Assembly: GCF_009755355.1 (NCBI RefSeq)
Contig: NZ_WQLB01000042.1
Location: 1 to 30,036 of the forward strand
Source: Deinococcus arboris
GTDB lineage: Bacteria; Deinococcota; Deinococci; Deinococcales; Deinococcaceae
Direction: 5' to 3'
Length of the DNA: 30,036 bases
The notes under the pieces are model-generated. The model was not told the DNA's origin. It did no database searches and worked only from the letters and a program-made list of their open reading frames with translations. Shown in pieces: positions 25,336-30,036 of this stretch (within the stretch, counting starts at the first letter, position 1; the number at the start of each line of letters is the position of its first letter). Both the position numbers and the translations under genes were made by a program.

Positions 25336-25829
25336 TCGCGCGGCTCCGGGCTGGACGCGGGGGCCGGCTGCTCCTGAAGGCTGCGGCTCAGGCCGGCCAG
25401 CACCCCGTTGACAAAGCGGCCCGAATCATCGCCGCCGAACTTGCGGGCAATCCGCACCGCACTTTCAATGACGGGCGGATGCGGCTCGCCGGTGTACATC
25501 ATCTCGAAGGTGGCCAGGCGCAGAATATTCAGGTCGGTCTGGGCCATCTGGTCAAAACTCCAGCCACGGATGGTGCGGCGCAGCGTCGCGTCAATGTCTG
25601 GCCGCGCGGCGCTGATGCCCTGCACCAAGGTCTGGGCAAAGGTCAGGGCCTCCTCATTCAGCGGGGCAAAGGTGTCGTCACCCGCACGCATGGCGCCTTC
25701 TGCGCGGGTAAAGACACTCTGCATGGGCAGGTCGCCCCGGTCTGCCTCGAACAACACCCGGAAGGCAAACTCGCGCGCGGCGCGCCGGGTGCCGGTGGGG
25801 GCGGCGGCCTTTTCGCGGCGGCGGGTCAC
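25332..25829 (-). CDS. nusB: transcription antitermination factor NusB
   Basis: A 165-residue all-helical NusB that, with S10 (NusE), binds boxA RNA during rRNA antitermination. Family segments are [17 protein letters not shown] (about 17-33), [21 protein letters not shown] (90-110) and [25 protein letters not shown] (119-143). The N-terminus is basic ([16 protein letters not shown]), which suits RNA binding. The start GTG overlaps the gls24 stop as GTGA, and its own stop overlaps folD the same way. Confidence 0.95.
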   Translation of the reverse strand: MTRRREKAAAPTGTRRAAREFAFRVLFEADRGDLPMQSVFTRAEGAMRAGDDTFAPLNEEALTFAQTLVQGISAARPDIDATLRRTIRGWSFDQMAQTDLNILRLATFEMMYTGEPHPPVIESAVRIARKFGGDDSGRFVNGVLAGLSRSLQEQPAPASSPEPRE

Positions 25830-26176
25830 GCGGAGCTGCCTTTGGGCAGGCAGACGTTCTGCACGCTGACATTGACGGCCCGTACCTTCAGGCCCGTCAT
25901 CAGTTCAATGTTCTCGCGCACCGCCTGCTGCACCTGCTCGGACAGGGCCACCAGGTTGCGGCCAAACTCGATGTTCAGGCCCACGTCTACCGTTACGTCC
26001 TGGCCGTCTCGGGTCACGCGCAGGGCGCGCGGGCGGCGGCCAGGGGTCTGGCTGCGCAGCACCTCACCCACCTTCATGGGCGCGCTGGAGACCTCAGTGC
26101 CGTCTATGCCGTCCAGCGTCGTGGCGGCGATGTCCATCAGGACATTTTTGCTGATTTCAATGTCGGGTGTTGCCAT
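25826..26176 (-). CDS. Asp23/Gls24-family envelope-stress protein
   Basis: A 116-residue Asp23/Gls24 (DUF322) protein. The family pattern is visible as [22 protein letters not shown] (split between about residues 5 and 26), then [35 protein letters not shown] and [11 protein letters not shown]. Family members are small, abundant proteins tied to cell-envelope homeostasis in Gram-positive bacteria; the role here is not known. The ATG at 26176 follows GGAGG by 9 bases; the open frame further upstream to 26296 has poor coding character. It heads the nusB-folD-yuiD chain, 241 bases after ligA. Confidence 0.9.
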   Translation of the reverse strand: MATPDIEISKNVLMDIAATTLDGIDGTEVSSAPMKVGEVLRSQTPGRRPRALRVTRDGQDVTVDVGLNIEFGRNLVALSEQVQQAVRENIELMTGLKVRAVNVSVQNVCLPKGSSA

Positions 26177-26233
26177 GCTCGTTTGCCTCCACGCGCGCCC
26201 CACAGAGGAAAGCGGGCCGCGCCAATAGGCTTC

Positions 26234-26239
26234 AGTGTA
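26234..26239 (-). promoter_or_regulatory. -10 box of the gls24 operon
   Basis: TACACT on the minus strand would start RNA about 50 bases before the ATG, leaving a leader that contains the GGAGG site. No -35 hexamer of quality is visible. The rest of 26177-26417 holds no gene. Confidence 0.38.
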
Positions 26240-26417
26240 TCCCGTTCGGCGTGAAGCGGGATTGATGGAGGTCGGGAAGAGAGCTGTGATGGGCAACCCC
26301 TTGGCACGCGGCCTTACCTGAAGAGGGAGGCGGGCTCTGGCCGCTGGAGACGCCCACCCTCTGCGGGCTGCTTTCTCTGAAGCAGTGGGTCAAAGGGCCA
26401 TTTCTTCCCTGTTCCAC

Positions 26418-28460
26418 TTAGGCCGGTTCGGTCGTCACGCCCTTCTCGGCCAGCAGGTCGGCCAGGCCAGCTTCGTCCAGCACCTTGACCCCCAGTTCCT
26501 GCGCGCGCGTCAGCTTGCTGCCTGCTTCTTCACCCGCCACCAGATAGCTGGTTTTGCCGGTGACTGAGCCTGTGACGCGCCCACCCGCCGCTTCCAGCTG
26601 GGCCTTGATAGCGTCGCGTGGGCGGCCCAGGGTGCCTGTCAACACGAAATTCAGGCCGCGCAGCTGCTCGCCGCGCGCCTCGGCCTCGCCCTGCGGGTCA
26701 ATTCCGGCGGCGCGCAGCTTGGTCAGCAGTCGCACCGTTCCCTCTTCTTTTAGGGCCACCGCCACCGACGCCCCAATAATCTTGCCCAGGCCCGGCACCG
26801 CCTCAATCTGCTCGGCCGTGGCGTTCATCAGGGCGTCCAGGCTGCCAAAGTTGCGGGCCAGCACCTGCGCGTTGCGCTCGCCCACATGCGGCAGCCCTAG
26901 CGCGTTGACCAGGCGCCACAGCGGCTGCGTCTTGCTGGCCGAGAGCTGCGCCAGGATGTTCTGCGCCTTTTTCTCACCGCCGCGTTCCAGGCCCGCCAGC
27001 TGCTCTGCGGTCAGGCTGTAGAGGTCGGCGGCGTCCTGCACCAGGCCGGTGTGCAGCAACTGGGCGATCAGTTTTTCCCCAATGCCCTGAATGTCCATCG
27101 CCCCGCGGGACACGAAATACTGAATCAGGCGGTAGCCCTGCGCGGGGCAGGCGGGGTTGACGCAGTAGGTGTTGGCGTCGTCCTCGTGGCGCACCGCAGG
27201 CTCTCCACATTCCGGGCAGGTGGTCGGGAACTCGTAGGGCGCGGCCTCCTGGGGCCGTTTCTCGACCACCACGCGCATAATCTGGGGAATGACGCCCCCC
27301 GATTTGCGGACCACCACCGTGTCACCAACGCGCAGGTCCAGCCCTGCGATGTAATCCTCGTTGTGCAGCGTGGCCTTGCTGACGGTGCTGCCCTCAATCA
27401 GCCGGGGCTGCAGGTGTGCCAGCGGCGCCAGCTTGCCGGTGCGGCCCACGTTGATGCTGATGCTTTCCAGCACCGTCTCTACTTCCTCGACCGGGAACTT
27501 GTAGGCAATCGCCCAGCGCGGCGCGCGGCTGGTAAAGCCCGCCTCTTCTTGCAGGCGCAGGGGGTCCAGTTTCAGGACGGTGCCGTCGGCATCAAACTCG
27601 AAGGCCTGACGCTGCGCCGTCATCTCGGCGTGGTAAGCCTCGGCCTCGGCCAGGCCGTGCAGGGTGCGGGTGTAGGGGCTGACTGGAAAGCCCTGCGCCG
27701 AGAGCCACGCCAGGACCTCGCCCTGCGTCTGGGCGGGCACGCCGTCGCGCTTGCCCAGCGCGTAGAAGATGGCCTTCAGGTTGCGCGAGCGCGTGACCTC
27801 CGGGTCTTTTTGCCGCAGGGCCCCCGCCGCCCCATTGCGTGGGTTTTTCAGCAGTGGCGTGCCCAGTTCCTCGGCCTGGGCATTAAAGGCAGCAAAGTCG
27901 GCCCGGCTCATGTACACCTCGCCGCGCACCTCCAGTTCACCCTTCAGACCTTCTAGGCGGGTGGGAATACCCGGCACTGTCGCCACCTGCGCCGTGACCA
28001 TCTCGCCCGTCACGCCGTTGCCGCGCGTGGCGGCCCACTGCAAACTGCCGTCCTTGTAATAGAGGTTGACGCTAAGGCCATCAATTTTGATTTCGCCTGT
28101 GAACGTCAGGTCGTCGTGGTCGGCGGGCAGGTTGAGGGCGCGGGTCAGTTTCTCGCGCCACTCGCCCAGCTCTTCGTCACTGAACACGTTGTCCAGGCTG
28201 GTCATGGGGGTGGGGTGGCTGACCTGCACAAACGCCGTACTGGGCGCGCCGCCCACCGCCTGCGCCGGGGTCGCGCCCCCCAGAGCCGCCTGCCCCTCGG
28301 CCCATTCGGGATGCTCGGCTTCCAGGGCGCGCAGTTCACGCACCAGGGCGTCATATTCAGCGTCCGGAATCAGGGGGGCGTCCAGTTCGTGGTACGCCTG
28401 ATTGTGGCGGGCGACCTCGGCACTCAGGGCAAGATAACGGTCAAGCGCGGCCTGGCTCAT
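26418..28460 (-). CDS. ligA: NAD+-dependent DNA ligase
   Basis: A 680-residue LigA that seals nicks during replication and repair. Domains in order: Ia (about 1-70, [19 protein letters not shown]), the adenylation domain with the AMP-accepting K125 in GEIKIDGLS, and the OB fold ([15 protein letters not shown]). Then come a four-Cys zinc finger (CPEC to CVNPAC, near 415-440), helix-hairpin-helix repeats ([28 protein letters not shown]) and a C-terminal BRCT domain ([20 protein letters not shown]). The motif after the lysine reads [13 protein letters not shown] where many ligases have RGDGTTGEDVT. The upstream frame is open to 28511, but TATGCT exactly 7 bases before the ATG at 28460 indicates a leaderless start there. 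Confidence 0.97.
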   Translation of the reverse strand: MSQAALDRYLALSAEVARHNQAYHELDAPLIPDAEYDALVRELRALEAEHPEWAEGQAALGGATPAQAVGGAPSTAFVQVSHPTPMTSLDNVFSDEELGEWREKLTRALNLPADHDDLTFTGEIKIDGLSVNLYYKDGSLQWAATRGNGVTGEMVTAQVATVPGIPTRLEGLKGELEVRGEVYMSRADFAAFNAQAEELGTPLLKNPRNGAAGALRQKDPEVTRSRNLKAIFYALGKRDGVPAQTQGEVLAWLSAQGFPVSPYTRTLHGLAEAEAYHAEMTAQRQAFEFDADGTVLKLDPLRLQEEAGFTSRAPRWAIAYKFPVEEVETVLESISINVGRTGKLAPLAHLQPRLIEGSTVSKATLHNEDYIAGLDLRVGDTVVVRKSGGVIPQIMRVVVEKRPQEAAPYEFPTTCPECGEPAVRHEDDANTYCVNPACPAQGYRLIQYFVSRGAMDIQGIGEKLIAQLLHTGLVQDAADLYSLTAEQLAGLERGGEKKAQNILAQLSASKTQPLWRLVNALGLPHVGERNAQVLARNFGSLDALMNATAEQIEAVPGLGKIIGASVAVALKEEGTVRLLTKLRAAGIDPQGEAEARGEQLRGLNFVLTGTLGRPRDAIKAQLEAAGGRVTGSVTGKTSYLVAGEEAGSKLTRAQELGVKVLDEAGLADLLAEKGVTTEPA

Positions 28461-28467
28461 GCGGGTC

Positions 28468-28473
28468 AGCATA
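28468..28473 (-). promoter_or_regulatory. leaderless -10 box of ligA
   Basis: TATGCT on the minus strand ends exactly 7 bases before the ATG at 28460 and no ribosome-binding site is present, which argues against the longer upstream frame. Confidence 0.62.
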
Positions 28474-28671
28474 GCGAGAAGTGGGCCGGAAAGCCGCCTG
28501 CTGTGCCTCATTCTTCAGAGAGCCGTCACGTCTCTTCGGTACGCTCAGAGGGTCACGTCCCCATCTATTACTTTGTCAGACTCGCGTGACAGTCCAGACG
28601 TGAACATCCCCTCAAGAGTGTTCAAATCCGCCCTGACCCGATCCGCTTCACAACTGTGCCGCCGTCGGGTC

Positions 28672-28699
28672 TAGACAGCTGGCAATTTCCGTATACTCT
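28672..28699 (+). promoter_or_regulatory. promoter of the BMP-type binding-protein gene
   Basis: TAGACA (28672-28677) resembles a -35 box, and TATACT (28692-28697) or TACTCT (28694-28699) a -10 box; the latter gives a 16-base spacer. Transcription would begin about 35 bases before the ATG, leaving room for the CGGAGG site at 28728-28733. This is a conventional led promoter, unlike the leaderless ones elsewhere in the window. Confidence 0.6.
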
Positions 28700-28741
28700 G
28701 TTCAAGCATTCACCTGATTCCTGTTCCCGGAGGCCTTTGAA

Positions 28742-29839
<1,098 letters not shown>

Positions 29840-29854
29840 GTCTCCGCTGTTCTG

Positions 29855-29893
29855 ACTGGCGCGCTCCGAGTGGGCGCGTCAGTTTTTGTTGTT
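29855..29893 (+). terminator. strong intrinsic terminator after the BMP-type gene
   Basis: ACTGGCGCGC (29855-29864) and GCGCGTCAGT (29874-29883) pair over 10 bp with one G-U pair and a 9-base loop, followed directly by TTTTGTTGTT. It lies 16 bases past the stop codon. Confidence 0.93.
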
Positions 29894-29914
29894 CCAGAGG
29901 TTGAAGGCAGGAAC

Positions 29915-29932
29915 GCCCACCTGAAGGTGGGC
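29915..29932. repeat. hairpin near the right edge
   Basis: GCCCACC and GGTGGGC form a perfect 7-bp stem closed by a TGAA tetraloop. No U-run follows on either strand. The bases from here to 30036 are less GC-rich than the genes. A minus-strand frame runs in from the right edge, but it would end inside the BMP-type gene and is not accepted as a gene. Confidence 0.4.
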
Positions 29933-30036
29933 TGATGCTTTCCACCATCTGCCCTTTTGCCTCCTCGTCTGTGGGGCTTTTCTGAATCCCTTGAATACTT
30001 TCGCCGCTGGCTGTAGGCATCTGCTTCCAGGCATCC

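Noticed and set aside
28616..28635. GTTCAAATCC resembling a tRNA T-loop
   Set aside because: The flanking five bases (GAGTG and CCGCC) do not pair and no anticodon or acceptor stem is present.

Overview
The window looks like about 30 kb of chromosome from a Deinococcus-type bacterium. It is GC-rich (roughly two-thirds G+C by eye), with dense short operons on both strands. Family markers fit this: BshC of the bacillithiol pathway, a dimanganese catalase whose metal ligands fall at the same residue numbers as in Thermus thermophilus, SpoVS in what is probably a non-sporulating host, Thermus-like PruA and LigA, and a Crp-type regulator. At least seven genes also have a TANNNT -10 box only 6-8 bases before the start codon, the leaderless-mRNA arrangement described for Deinococcus deserti. 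I see no rRNA, tRNA, CRISPR array, intact insertion sequence or phage module. The genus call is an inference; I cannot name the species.

Left third (1-10.5 kb): the tail of a cut-off gene, a ROK-family sugar kinase without the usual zinc motif, proline catabolism (pruA), and a DUF4180 gene. A tight four-gene run follows: two tandem DinB/YfiT proteins, a kinase-fold (APH-like) protein and a class III aminotransferase. The first three are joined by identical GTGGTA overlap starts. Next come a WecG/TagA/CpsF glycosyltransferase divergent from a Crp/Fnr regulator, then bshC convergent with spoVS.

Middle (10.5-21 kb): a small protein resembling a free-standing integrase core-binding domain, a 680-base unannotated stretch, a membrane-anchored unknown, manganese catalase, map coupled to a pentapeptide-repeat gene, an iron-siderophore-type binding protein, D-aminopeptidase DppA, a small outer-membrane-like protein, a GNAT acetyltransferase, three small unknown or DUF genes, and ispG.

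Right third (21-30 kb): a GH13 maltodextrin hydrolase with a long hairpin just before its ribosome-binding site, a conserved-looking unknown, an overlapping gls24/asp23-nusB-folD-yuiD operon downstream of ligA, and a BMP-family nucleoside-type binding protein closed by a strong terminator.

Shared themes are redox and thiol protection (catalase, BshC, possibly the DinB proteins as thiol transferases), one-carbon and isoprenoid core metabolism (FolD, IspG), amino-acid and peptide salvage (PruA, DppA, MAP), sugar use (ROK kinase, GH13) and DNA replication and repair (LigA). The most unusual observations are the dense leaderless promoters, the amylase leader hairpin, the DinB-DinB-kinase-aminotransferase cassette and the orphan recombinase-like domain.
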